DNA from: Acidimangrovimonas pyrenivorans
GTDB taxonomy: Bacteria; Pseudomonadota; Alphaproteobacteria; Rhodobacterales; Rhodobacteraceae
Assembly (NCBI RefSeq): GCF_042643245.1
Contig: NZ_JBHRSK010000013.1
Location: forward strand, 1-64,000
Reading direction: 5' to 3'
DNA: 64,000 bases
Made by a program: the position numbers and the translations under genes. Of the stretch, positions 51,304 to 60,136 are shown piece after piece. Below the pieces are notes generated by a model. The model made no database searches. It had not been told where the DNA came from and worked only from the letters and a program-made list of their open reading frames with translations. The first letter of the stretch is position 1, and each line of letters begins with the position of its first letter.

Positions 51304-51360
51304 ATGAAGGCAGAATGCGCGGCTGACGTCGCCAAGAACACTGAGGCTCGCCATGCTTAA
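51304..51360 (+). CDS. possible 18-residue leader peptide
   Basis: ATG with AGGAG upstream, reading MKAECAADVAKNTEARHA and stop. It overlaps the start of the replication gene by 8 bases, so it may couple its translation. Too short for independent support. Confidence 0.25.
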   Translation: MKAECAADVAKNTEARHA

Positions 51361-53455
51361 GGGCGAAGCTGGCAAGATTTACAGGAAGCTGTCGGAAGAC
51401 ACGCGCAAGAAGCTCGCGAAGACGCCGGGCGTTTCGAAGGACAAGGCGCTTGCATGGATCAATGAAGCCACGGCGCCTTCCGATGCCGAGCTTGTGGGGA
51501 TGTATTGCGGGCTGATCCGGGCGGACGTGTCGGGGACGGAATACCCCGAAATCACCGACGCCATGGTGACCCGCTGGAAGGTCAAGCGCACCTATGCCGA
51601 CGCCCTCCACAAGGTCGCCTATCACATCCGCAACGCCCCGGGCATGGACACCTTGCGGGCGGGCGTCATCGTGAATGAGGCGGGCCTTTCAGATCAGAAG
51701 ACCTATATCCACAAGCGTTTGGAACAGGTCCATGACCCCCGGAACGCCCCGACCCTTTTCCGCCACGGCCTGACCGTGGCGGAAGTTGTGGAGGTAGCAG
51801 AGGCCGGGCTGTCCCAGATCGACGTCTTGACCAAGGATCAGTTCCAGCGGGCGCTGGCGGACTCCGTCAAGTTCTTTAGGCGGTCCGGGGACGACCTGAC
51901 CGAGTGTCTGCCGCCGGACGACCTGACCAAGTATATCTACAACAGCCGCGACCTGCCGCTTCCCTATCTCGCGGCGCTGACGCGCCTCCCCACCATGGGC
52001 GAGAACTACAGGATCACGACGACGCCGGGCTACAGCCTCAACGGTTACGTCTACTATGCGCCCCCCGCTGATCTGGATATTCCGGCGCTGCCTTCGAAGG
52101 TGACGGCGGAAGACCTGTCGGAAGCGCGGCGCATCCTCGTGGAAGAATGGCTTGGCGACTGGCCGTTCGACGGGTGGAAGCGCGCTGACTTGGAGGCGGC
52201 AGCGCTCAATGGCGATAAGGACAACCCGCCGCCGCCGTCGCTTCTCAACGCCGTGGGCTTCGCTCTGGAACAGGTTGTGCGCCCGATCATCAAGGGGCCG
52301 CTGCCTCCGACGCTGTTCACCAAGCCCACGAGCCGCACGGGCGCCACCATGCTGGTGAACGCGGTCCAGACCGCCGTCAGCGGCGGCACGCACTCCATGG
52401 CCCTGACCGGCGATGACGAGAAGCTGGAAAAGGATATTGTCGCGGCCCTCAGGTCCAGCAACGCAGTTGTTCTGATTGACAACGTGTCGGGCGAGGTAGA
52501 CTCCCCGATCCTCGCCAAGTGGTGGACCGATCCCATCTTCGCCGGGCGTGAACTCGGCAAGTCCAACATGCTGTCGTTGCCCGTGCAGCACAGCACCGGC
52601 ATTACCACCAACAACGCCACCTTTTCGCGTGAGCTGACCGAGCGGCTTGCCGTGATCCGCCTCGACGCGCGCATGGCCCACCCCGGGCAGAGGACGGGCT
52701 TCCGTCACGCCAACATTCTGGACTGGACCCGTGAGAACCGGGGCCGGATCATCTGGGCGCTGTGTGTCCTCGCGCTGAATTGGGTGCAGCAAGGACGCCC
52801 GGCGGCCCCTGCGCCGACGACTTGGAAGGGCGGGCCTGAGGGCGTGCCCGAGAAGATCGTGTGGGGCGGTTACGAAAGCTACGTCGAAGTGGTCGGCGGC
52901 ATCGTGGGCGCGGCTGCGGAGAACTGGACCACGTGGCAGGCGAACCGGCACCTTGTCGATAGCACGGCATACTCGGGCGAGGATGATCCGATCCTTGAGT
53001 TGCTGACGGCATGGCGCGAGGAAGGTGGCGAGAGCATCGCGGTTGGCGACCGCTGGGAAGGCGGCATCCGCGTGGAGAACGGACTCGCCGGTATTGCGCG
53101 TGAGCGCTCAATCTCGCTGCCTTACCCGGTGAAGCCGGTCAACCGCGATACCCCATTCGACTACACGCCCACGAGCCTTGGTGCGTGGCTCGCCAAGTAT
53201 CGCGACCGCCCCTTTGAGATCGACGGGCAGGAGTGGGTGCTTGAGCGGTCGGAGAAGCGGGGCAAGCGCGGGCATATGTGGAGTCTGACCGAACTGCACG
53301 ACGCAGACGAGGCCCCCAAGGCGGTCGCAGAGCCCACCGCGCCGGAGGCCACGCCCGAGTCCAACGTCACGTCGCTGCCTCGGCGGGCACGGCGCACGTG
53401 GGGCGATCTGTCGGACGAAGAGAAGGCGCGCAGGAGGGCAGCGTGTAAGTTTTGA
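51353..53455 (+). CDS. replicative helicase-type ATPase (satellite/plasmid replication protein)
   Basis: 700 residues. The central region fits a phage/satellite replication helicase. KPTSRTGATMLV (about 324-335) is a divergent P-loop, AVVLIDNVSG (about 371-380) a Walker B, and GITTNNATFSRELTERLAVIRLD (about 416-438) a sensor and arginine region. The N-terminal 250 residues are not recognised as a primase and show no zinc-finger cysteines. The C-terminus is charged (DLSDEEKARRRAACKF). It is followed by a terminator and an iteron cluster, so it probably starts replication of the element there. Inferred from motifs; no exact family is named. Confidence 0.65.
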   Translation: MLKGEAGKIYRKLSEDTRKKLAKTPGVSKDKALAWINEATAPSDAELVGMYCGLIRADVSGTEYPEITDAMVTRWKVKRTYADALHKVAYHIRNAPGMDTLRAGVIVNEAGLSDQKTYIHKRLEQVHDPRNAPTLFRHGLTVAEVVEVAEAGLSQIDVLTKDQFQRALADSVKFFRRSGDDLTECLPPDDLTKYIYNSRDLPLPYLAALTRLPTMGENYRITTTPGYSLNGYVYYAPPADLDIPALPSKVTAEDLSEARRILVEEWLGDWPFDGWKRADLEAAALNGDKDNPPPPSLLNAVGFALEQVVRPIIKGPLPPTLFTKPTSRTGATMLVNAVQTAVSGGTHSMALTGDDEKLEKDIVAALRSSNAVVLIDNVSGEVDSPILAKWWTDPIFAGRELGKSNMLSLPVQHSTGITTNNATFSRELTERLAVIRLDARMAHPGQRTGFRHANILDWTRENRGRIIWALCVLALNWVQQGRPAAPAPTTWKGGPEGVPEKIVWGGYESYVEVVGGIVGAAAENWTTWQANRHLVDSTAYSGEDDPILELLTAWREEGGESIAVGDRWEGGIRVENGLAGIARERSISLPYPVKPVNRDTPFDYTPTSLGAWLAKYRDRPFEIDGQEWVLERSEKRGKRGHMWSLTELHDADEAPKAVAEPTAPEATPESNVTSLPRRARRTWGDLSDEEKARRRAACKF

Positions 53456-53468
53456 TCGGAAGACTGCG

Positions 53469-53513
53469 AACGCCCCTCCCGCCTATCGCGAAAGGCGTGA
53501 GGGGCGTTATTCT
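53469..53513 (+). terminator. intrinsic terminator after the replication gene
   Basis: AACGCCCCTC ... GAGGGGCGTT perfect 10-bp stem, with an inner GCCT/AGGC stem, followed by ATTCTGTTT. It begins 14 bp after the stop. Confidence 0.85.
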
Positions 53514-53559
53514 GTTTAGTATCAATGCCTTGCGGAGAAATTGGCGATTTGCGGCGAGG

Positions 53560-53857
53560 GTGTAGACCCCCGGAGTCTACACCGACTCTACACCCGACTC
53601 TACATCGCCTATTTTCCATTTAGAATCAGGTTGTTAAGTAGATTCTTCTGGAAAAGGTGTAGAGGTGTAGACTCCTCCCTACCGTTCAGGGAAATCACAC
53701 ATACCTTCGCCGCTGTCGTGAATGTATGTGTGTTCTGGGGGGGGAGCGGGGAAAGAGTCTACACCCTACACCCGTCCGCGAAAAATCGACATAAGTTGCT
53801 GAAGTTAAACGATAAAATTGACGTGTAGACTCGGGTGTAGACTCGCGGGGTCTACAC
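53560..53857. repeat. GTGTAGA iteron cluster, candidate replication origin
   Basis: Nine exact copies of GTGTAGA in either orientation, starting at 53560, 53576, 53587, 53657, 53665, 53758, 53823, 53835 and 53851. Two near-copies lie at 53599 and 53765. Many extend to GGTGTAGACTC. A 9-bp inverted repeat, CACACATAC (53696) with GTATGTGTG (53724), lies in the middle. AT-rich stretches are at 53608-53645 and 53800-53822. There is no gene in 53456-53924. The layout is that of an iteron origin next to its initiator gene. Confidence 0.7.
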
Positions 53858-53924
53858 CCGGTTTTCGCGGTGGTTGTCGTGATCGGTGGCGCCCGTCAGG
53901 GCGCGGAGGGAAAGCCTTTGGCGA

Positions 53925-54230
53925 TCAGTCCGCCATGTTCTTTGCGCAGGCGTAGCATTCGTCGGCTGCGTGTTCTTCGTATGCTTCCTTGAGCACGTCC
54001 GTATATTCTCGGGCTTCCAACTCTGCCGCCCACGGGACAGGACCATTCTCGCCGCGATTCCGGTCTGCCATGGCGAACCGGTAGAAGTCGCTGTCCAAGT
54101 CGCTGTAGCCGCCTCCGTATGCCAGCCCGTGGAACTCGCAGAACTCCAAGGCCCCCTTGTCCACCAAGTATCCGGTGGCTGCCGCAAGGTTGTCCTCGTG
54201 TTCCATCATCGCACGCTTTGCACCGCCCAT
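53925..54230 (-). CDS. unknown small acidic protein
   Basis: 101 residues starting MGGAKRAMMEHEDNLAAATG, with a GGAGG ribosome site 5 bases before the ATG. Longer in-frame starts to 54338 exist but lack this site. Acidic, with tyrosines and a closing CYACAKNMAD (two Cys, C-x2-C) that might bind metal. Opposite in strand to the replication gene. Not recognised. Confidence 0.6.
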   Translation of the reverse strand: MGGAKRAMMEHEDNLAAATGYLVDKGALEFCEFHGLAYGGGYSDLDSDFYRFAMADRNRGENGPVPWAAELEAREYTDVLKEAYEEHAADECYACAKNMAD

Positions 54231-54371
54231 GGTCACCTCCGATGTCAGGGCGCGTCCGCTGCACGCCACCTCCACTACATAGTGCTGCGACAAGCTGCCG
54301 CAACCCTCACGCCGACGCGCCTCGCATCGCAGGGCCATGTACAGCTCCGACGCCTGCGCGTGAGGTGCCCT

Positions 54372-54551
54372 CTATTCAAGGCGATCCGAAACTTCGTTAT
54401 AGCGCTTCTGAGCCTCGTCCCATTCGAATTTTGCCAAGGCCAAATTACCTGCACCGACCCGAAGAGCGTTGGAGTACGTTTCGTGGGCCTCTTTTAGGTT
54501 CGTCAGAGCTTCGTCCCACTCATTGAAAAGCTTATGATCTTCAATTGCCAT
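54372..54551 (-). CDS. unknown small helical protein
   Basis: 59 residues (MAIEDHKLFNEWDEALTNLK...), AGGAG ribosome site about 8 bases upstream. The repeated NEWDEAL / FEWDEAQ pattern suggests a two-helix hairpin. Probably in one unit with the downstream gene on the same strand. Function unknown. Confidence 0.6.
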   Translation of the reverse strand: MAIEDHKLFNEWDEALTNLKEAHETYSNALRVGAGNLALAKFEWDEAQKRYNEVSDRLE

Positions 54552-54719
54552 AGCGCTCTCTCCTTCTGATTGCGCACATCTAGGCCGACCGCTCGACATG
54601 TGTCTAGATAATCTTGACCGGTCGCGGCCGTATGGGCGTGCAAGGTCAGATTTCCTTGCTTCGCGCCACATGCTTCGTCTAGCCTCAACATATGGTTGTG
54701 ATGATAGTGGGCGCCCAGC

Positions 54720-55802
54720 ATGCCTGAAATCGACGAATGGAGCTTCGAGCGGCAATCGGATCGGCTCTATTTCCACTTCGACGTTTCCGAACACTTCCTC
54801 AAGCTGGAAACCTTCATACGCACCGCTGAGAGCGCTAGCCGGGTAATCGGGGCTCTGAATGCAGAGTTGTTCGACGGAACGCTTGACTATGAAATCATCG
54901 TGCTCCCTCCTGAACCGGGGACATTCCTTTCCAAGCTCGCGATATTTGTCACCAGTATTGGCAGTGTGTTTGCTTTCGTGAACTCAGATGTTGGTTCCGC
55001 ATACATCGAAGGCTTGACCGGCAAACCCTCCGTCTACTGGGCGAAACAGGTCGGTGAGACCTCGCACGATCTCTTGGAAAAGGGCAAAGTTGCGCTGGAG
55101 GCTGAGCAGCCACCCACCAGCGTGACACCCCCTGTGCCTAAGGACACATCCGAGCAATGCAGGGTTGGCGCTCAGCTCGTCACGGATATGGCCCGGGGCG
55201 TCTTAGAGAAGGACCCCATCAAACTACGCTTGCTCGGCATTGACGGTGACGACCGGATGATTGATGCGCTCGAAGCGCGCGGAGATTTCTACCGCGCCTG
55301 CATCGACGACCGCGAGGTCAAGCGGATCGGCTTTACTCCTGAGGGTGATTTTCCAATCCCAAGAAACTCCTTCCCTGAGCGAGCTCAAAAACCAGAGCGC
55401 AAGGAGAAGGAAGACGAGCCGTTGCCTTGGATGCTGGCTATTGAAAACGTCCGGGTCACCTCTCCTAACTGGGAGCGGGACGATCAGAAAGCGAGGCAGT
55501 GGAAAGGCAAGGATTCGGTTCGGAGAGAGTGCTTCTTTGTAATCGAAGACGCCGAGTTCTGGTTTCACGTAAAGAGGAAAGACCTAATCGTTGACGTCCT
55601 CGATAACCTGAAAGTGCAGTGGGCCTATCAGGTTGTCGGCAAGCGTATCAAGAATAGACGAGTTCTCCGGGTTCTAGAGTTCAACGGAGAGAAGCTGGCG
55701 GACCCTCTCAGTGACGATGCCGTCCGGGCAATGCTTGGCCAGTTCACCAATGCTGAGACCCCACCTGCAAACGGCGACCTTTTTGACGACACGGACCGCT
55801 GA
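54720..55802 (+). CDS. unknown protein with a central hydrophobic segment
   Basis: 360 residues. LDYEIIVLPPEPGTFLSKLAI leads into a hydrophobic stretch (residues about 70-88) and YIEGLTGKPSVYWAK. I have a sense of this block from other hypothetical proteins on plasmids and islands, but cannot name a family. The C-terminal 130 residues are a basic beta-rich region (WMLAIENVRVTSPNWERDD, WFHVKRKDLIVDVLDNLKVQ). No clear ribosome site. Base composition is lower in GC than the core genome, suggesting transfer. Confidence 0.6.
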   Translation: MPEIDEWSFERQSDRLYFHFDVSEHFLKLETFIRTAESASRVIGALNAELFDGTLDYEIIVLPPEPGTFLSKLAIFVTSIGSVFAFVNSDVGSAYIEGLTGKPSVYWAKQVGETSHDLLEKGKVALEAEQPPTSVTPPVPKDTSEQCRVGAQLVTDMARGVLEKDPIKLRLLGIDGDDRMIDALEARGDFYRACIDDREVKRIGFTPEGDFPIPRNSFPERAQKPERKEKEDEPLPWMLAIENVRVTSPNWERDDQKARQWKGKDSVRRECFFVIEDAEFWFHVKRKDLIVDVLDNLKVQWAYQVVGKRIKNRRVLRVLEFNGEKLADPLSDDAVRAMLGQFTNAETPPANGDLFDDTDR

Positions 55803-55954
55803 AACACCCTGTCAGCCGCCGTCGAGATCGACTGTAGCAACATGGACCGATCAGTTCACTTTGTCGGTCATGACAGTTTTAGTCAGGAATAGCCGAAAAC
55901 GGCGCTAAGCGCCGCTAACGCGGCCACCATCGCGTTCCAAAAGACCCTGCCTGA

Positions 55955-56060
55955 ACGGAACACACACCCCGAACAGATTCAGTGTTCCACACACATTAAC
56001 ATTGCCATTTTGGAACAGATTTGGCACAACATCCTAAGATGTATGTGGAACAGATTCGGA
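55955..56060. promoter_or_regulatory. candidate res site for the serine recombinase
   Basis: GAACAGATT occurs three times (55971, 56013, 56049), with facing GGAACA (55957) and TGTTCC (55982) elements, all within 110 bp upstream of the recombinase start. Res sites of Tn3-type resolvases are arrays of imperfect inverted repeats in this position. The preceding 55803-55954 holds no gene. Confidence 0.5.
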
Positions 56061-56066
56061 GGTATC

Positions 56067-56627
56067 ATGTTTATCGGCTACGCTCGGACCAGCACCTTGG
56101 AGCAAGAGGCAGGACTCGCCGCTCAGAAGCGCGATCTGGACGCGCTGGGGTGCGACAAGGTGTTTGAGGAACAGACCTCCGCAACCGGGGAACGACCCCG
56201 CCTGACGGCGGCTATCGACTACCTGCGCGAAGGCGACACGCTGGTGTGCACGAAGCTCGACAGGCTCGCGCGTTCGGTGCTGCACATGGGTGAAATCGTC
56301 AATGAAATAAGGGCGAAAGGCGCCAATCTGCGCATCCTTGCGCTGGACATGGACACCAGCACGCCGACTGGAACGCTGTTGCTCAATATGCTTGGATCGG
56401 TCGCCCAGTTTGAGCGCGAAATGATGCTGGAACGGCAGCGCGAAGGCATCCAGAAGGCCAAAGAGGCGGGCAAATACAAGGGCCGCAAGCCTACCGTGCG
56501 GGCGCAGTCCGACGAGGTTCTGGGGCTGCATAAGGCGGGCGTCAGCCCGACCGAGATTGCCCGCAAGCTGGGGATCGGCAGGACGTCCGTCTATCGCATC
56601 CTGAACGCCGCAGAGACGCCCGCCTGA
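56067..56627 (+). CDS. serine recombinase, resolvase/invertase type
   Basis: 186 residues, the normal size of small serine recombinases. The catalytic Ser is in MFIGYARTSTLEQ. TKLDRLARSVLHMGEIV carries the conserved Arg residues. The C-terminal HTH is VSPTEIARKLGIGRTSVYRIL. A CGGAGG site precedes the ATG. It acts on short inverted repeats, probably those just upstream, to resolve dimers or invert DNA. It is not the type that integrates into a tRNA gene, so another integrase should exist elsewhere. Confidence 0.93.
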   Translation: MFIGYARTSTLEQEAGLAAQKRDLDALGCDKVFEEQTSATGERPRLTAAIDYLREGDTLVCTKLDRLARSVLHMGEIVNEIRAKGANLRILALDMDTSTPTGTLLLNMLGSVAQFEREMMLERQREGIQKAKEAGKYKGRKPTVRAQSDEVLGLHKAGVSPTEIARKLGIGRTSVYRILNAAETPA

Positions 56628-57421
56628 CGGCGGGTGACGGGCGCCTCGGCGCATCCCCATCCGGCCCACACCCCACGCCTCTGAGGCTGCCTGATAGGGC
56701 GGAATCTGAAAGTGAGGCGGATTGGGCGAGCCCGCGTCAGCGGGCAACCCTTCAGACACTATCTCTGGGGTCCCAAGGCACCCCTACCTCAATATATGGA
56801 CGCAGGCGCGGTAGCTGTATGCGTGCAAACCGCAAACCACAGGGTAGGTGAATCTTGCACTTCACATCCGGTTTGTATCCGGGACACATCGCACTCGAAA
56901 AGGGGGACCCGCCGGGAAAACAAGGGGGGCCTGCTTTCCCGTTTCCGGCCCCAAATTTTTTTGGGTAAACCGGTAATATTTTGGTGCACATGTGAAGTGA
57001 CCCGTTTTGGCCAAATCCGGGACTTTGAGGCCCTTTTACGGTATAATTATAGCCACTCAGACCGGCGCGGGGACGCTCCATTCCCGTTGGGCCTGTCCAT
57101 AGCCCGGGGCCGCTGGAAAGCTTCTCTGTCTTCTCAATTTCCAGCGGCTCGTCCCCGCGCGATGCTGAGCGTGAAGCGAAGGCTATCCCTGCAATACTCA
57201 GGCCGGGGGTTATCCGCCACAGCGTCCGCGCCGCAGAGCATGTCCACCAAATATTGATGTAAGCCTGTCTCCTGTTCACTCTGAAGTCGCCTCTAACACA
57301 CTCGCCTGACGAGAAGGTGGAGGGAGGCATCAATTCGATGCGTCTAGCGCAAAGGGCACAAGTAAGAAAGGGCAGGGAGGCCTGCAAAGCAGCAGCATCT
57401 CTTCCCCATAAAGTGCTCGAC
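56628..57421. other. non-coding interval with structured AT-rich segment
   Basis: No convincing gene. Open frames on both strands lack ribosome sites and protein-like composition. Visible structure: CACTTCACAT (56858-56867) with its exact reverse complement ATGTGAAGTG (56990-56999), a CCCAAA-TTTT-TTTGGG hairpin near 56951-56966, and a lone TATAAT near 57041 in otherwise GC-rich DNA. An RNA gene is possible but unproven. Confidence 0.4.
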
Positions 57422-59653
57422 CTAGGATGCTAATACGCGCTGGCGCGGCGCACTGCCAGTTATTGACACGCCATCTATGACATCAATAAGCGCAATATAG
57501 TTTGAAAATCCAAGAATTTGTGGAATCTTTCCACTTACTTCAAAATGCCTTCGAGCTTCATGGCCGAGTTGAGAAAGAAGAATCCCATCTATGTATTTGG
57601 GGAGTGACAAAATTGAATATAGCCATGTCGAGAATATTTCAAGATTGATTTGATCAGTTTTGTTGGTGGGAATGTCAGGGTGCTGCCATTTTTCAACACT
57701 AGAGGAACGGAAAACGCGCTGAGCGCCAGCGGACTCACCTACGACATCAATACCTTCAATGCTATTCAGAAGCTCAACATAGCTCCTAAATCCAAGTGAA
57801 TCCGGGATTCTTCCGTCGAAGTCAAAGTGCTGCCTTGCCTCCGCGCCAATCCTTGAAAGAAGAATGCCTTGAGAGGCATTCGATTCTGCAAGGAGTGCTT
57901 TGGTCCAATTTTCAAAATTATTAAGAGTGAGGGGAACTCTTTCTTCCTGACTTTTGCCTGAGAAGTCGGCCTCCTCGATGTGCTTTGAGTAATTAACCCA
58001 CTGTGATCCGCCGGGCTTTCCGAGGACACTAATGCCATCTATATCTTTTACAAGGTCTATATAGCTCGAAAAACCTAGAGCGTGAGGTATCTTTCCATCG
58101 CACTCAAAGCTTTGGCGCGCTTCCACGCCCAAACGCGATAGGAGAAGTCCTTGCGAACTGGCAGTCTTGTCGAGCGCCTCTTTCAGCCAATTTTCAAAGG
58201 CGTCTCGACTCAGTTTCTGCTTTCTAAAAGTCTCCTCGCTTGTCCAGATTTTTTCCTTTCCAGAAATATTTACCCAAAGATTTGGTGAATCACCTGAGAC
58301 TTCCAATCCGTCGGTGGCGTTGACTAGAGCTGCTAGCGATTCGTAGCCCAAAACCTCATGAAGCTCTTTTGTAGATTTGAATTCAGTGGATAGCTCTGCT
58401 CCCAATTTATATAGCGACATAGATCCGTTTTTGCTATTTGATTTCGCTATTTCTCTAATTTGCTTTCCGAAATCAATTTTTATGTGATTTAGGTTTAGTA
58501 CTCCAAGGCTCATGGAGAAGACGGCATTGTCATAGAAGCTGACTTCAATCGCAGTCTTCCCTCTAGGGTTTTCAGCATAGCGGAATTTGGCAACAGCTCC
58601 AAGTTCTACAGGTTGGCCTGTGCGCAGATGGCCATTCTCAAGTCGCAAAAAGTATCTATTGCTTTGCACGTCCAAAAGAAAGGCATATAGGCCGCGCTTC
58701 TCAACGTAACTCACATATCCATCTCGATATAGATTGTCGGCATCGAAGACGTTTTCGGGCGATTTTTCATCTTGCTGTGGGGTTTCATCGATTGTCGCGC
58801 CGACGCCATCAGCTCGCTTTTGTAGCTTCTGGCATACTTCAATCGCGGTATCAGCCCATCTGTCGATTTCATTCAACCCAAAATCAAATAGATTTCCAGC
58901 CATTTCCATCCATCGGGCGCTAAAAGACTGCCCAATGTCCACTCCTACCTTGACGCCCTTTGCGGCTGTCTCTATCGCCTTTGGCATTTTTTTTGCTGCG
59001 GTAACAATGTTTTTGTACCACCTAACAACAACAACGCCAAAACTTAGCTCCGCCTTTGAAACCCTTGCTAGACCCTCAGTATCTTTCAGGGTTCGAGATA
59101 ACGTGTCAGCACTTTGCGAATCAGCATTCGAAATGCTATCGAGTTCTTCAAACGCGGTTCTCATCATTATCTCGATCTTGTCCGCATCGGTGACGACACG
59201 AGAAATTTCGGATTCGGATGATACCGTTACAGATCGAAGATTGCTGAGATCTTCCTCATTCTGTTCGCTCGCTTGATACCGATACTCATCGAGAGCAGTC
59301 GTAATTGATGCAATCAGCTCACTAAGTCGTTGATCAAGCGACATTCCGCGAAGTAGTGCAGGCTCACCGCTAGGTGCACCTGCGGCTTCATTCGGATCTT
59401 CTACAAGAAAGTGGTTTCTGCGGATAGCAGGTACGCGACCTCTTGCATACTCCAGAGGGGCCCGACAACCCTCCGCTGTACCATTCTTGAGATCTGACAG
59501 AGTTGTGCAAATGTCGATCAATGAAGCCGTCGGAAAATCATCTGGCAAGAAATTCTGCTCATTAATAGCAGAAATGACCTCCGTCGCAGCTTGGGATACT
59601 GATACTAGCTCTTGGCGGAGTGCAGCATTCGGTTTGTTGTACTTAAGTGCCAA
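57422..59653 (-). CDS. predicted RNA-binding protein: cold-shock-like domain plus four OST-HTH/LOTUS-like repeats
   Basis: 743 residues; TTG start, since a stop lies two codons upstream and no ATG comes before residue 104. Residues 1-290 are helical with coiled-coil character. Residues about 308-372 (YVSYVEKRGLYAFLLD ... GQPVELGAVAKFRYAENPRG) look like a cold-shock/OB domain. Four repeats follow at about 395-462, 482-555, 576-648 and 670-741. Each has a (G)LLLSRLGVEAR-type helix, then IP.xLGFxSYIxLxxxIxGIxVxG. This resembles OST-HTH/LOTUS domains, which bind RNA. Its base composition is far more AT-rich than the neighbours, a sign of transfer. It is divergent from a HEPN-type gene. The domain assignment is mine from motif pattern. 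Confidence 0.6.
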   Translation of the reverse strand: MALKYNKPNAALRQELVSVSQAATEVISAINEQNFLPDDFPTASLIDICTTLSDLKNGTAEGCRAPLEYARGRVPAIRRNHFLVEDPNEAAGAPSGEPALLRGMSLDQRLSELIASITTALDEYRYQASEQNEEDLSNLRSVTVSSESEISRVVTDADKIEIMMRTAFEELDSISNADSQSADTLSRTLKDTEGLARVSKAELSFGVVVVRWYKNIVTAAKKMPKAIETAAKGVKVGVDIGQSFSARWMEMAGNLFDFGLNEIDRWADTAIEVCQKLQKRADGVGATIDETPQQDEKSPENVFDADNLYRDGYVSYVEKRGLYAFLLDVQSNRYFLRLENGHLRTGQPVELGAVAKFRYAENPRGKTAIEVSFYDNAVFSMSLGVLNLNHIKIDFGKQIREIAKSNSKNGSMSLYKLGAELSTEFKSTKELHEVLGYESLAALVNATDGLEVSGDSPNLWVNISGKEKIWTSEETFRKQKLSRDAFENWLKEALDKTASSQGLLLSRLGVEARQSFECDGKIPHALGFSSYIDLVKDIDGISVLGKPGGSQWVNYSKHIEEADFSGKSQEERVPLTLNNFENWTKALLAESNASQGILLSRIGAEARQHFDFDGRIPDSLGFRSYVELLNSIEGIDVVGESAGAQRVFRSSSVEKWQHPDIPTNKTDQINLEIFSTWLYSILSLPKYIDGILLSQLGHEARRHFEVSGKIPQILGFSNYIALIDVIDGVSITGSAPRQRVLAS

Positions 59654-60136
59654 TAGTCAGTCCCCGCACGCGCCCCAAGGTGGCATGACTGTACAACAAC
59701 TCGCGTGTGTGGGAAGGGCCCAGTCTGCCTCGCAGTCAAATCGGCATAAACTGATTGTGGTCGGCTGTGGGGCCGCGGGGCGTTTCCTCCCTAGAGCTAG
59801 CGGATCGTGTCGGGGTCTTGATGTTCCACATACGAACGTGGCCAAGCAGCTCGGGCGGCATGCCTGCCGTGCTGCACCCAAACGGAGCCGTTATCCCGCT
59901 GAGCTGTGGTCGCGAGGTGCCGGTGGAATTTGTCCGGCGCGCAGAACGCTGGCAGGGTCGCCAGAGTGACGAACAGCTTCACGATTGACACGCTAGATGC
60001 GGACAGCTTCCGCAAGAGCAAGGGGCAGACCGCGCTGGGCATGGCGATGGCGGGACAGCGGGCACTCAATCCGGACGGTTGAGAAGGTAGAGGGCCTCTT
60101 GCGTGGTTCAACCCGCGCGGGGATAAGAGGGGCGCA
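59654..60136. other. divergent intergenic region with gene debris
   Basis: 483 bp between the OST-HTH-like gene and the HEPN-like gene. A plus-strand frame ends VPVEFVRRAERWQGRQSDEQ-LHD, and another ends FTIDTLDADSFRKSKGQ ... NPDG. Both look like the tails of broken genes with no starts. No clean promoter was identified. Confidence 0.35.

Noticed and set aside
53560..53857. CRISPR array
   Set aside because: The repeats are 7-11 bp, in both orientations and unevenly spaced, with no cas genes, so they are better read as iterons.
56858..56999. Retron-like non-coding RNA
   Set aside because: A 10-bp inverted repeat alone is weak, and no reverse transcriptase gene lies in the window.
56712..57387. 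Open frames on both strands after the resolvase
   Set aside because: No ribosome sites, odd composition and no recognisable motif, so treated as non-coding.
59487..59988. Plus-strand frames overlapping the start of the OST-HTH-like gene
   Set aside because: No start signals. The composition of the overlapping part is antisense, and the tails look like gene debris only.
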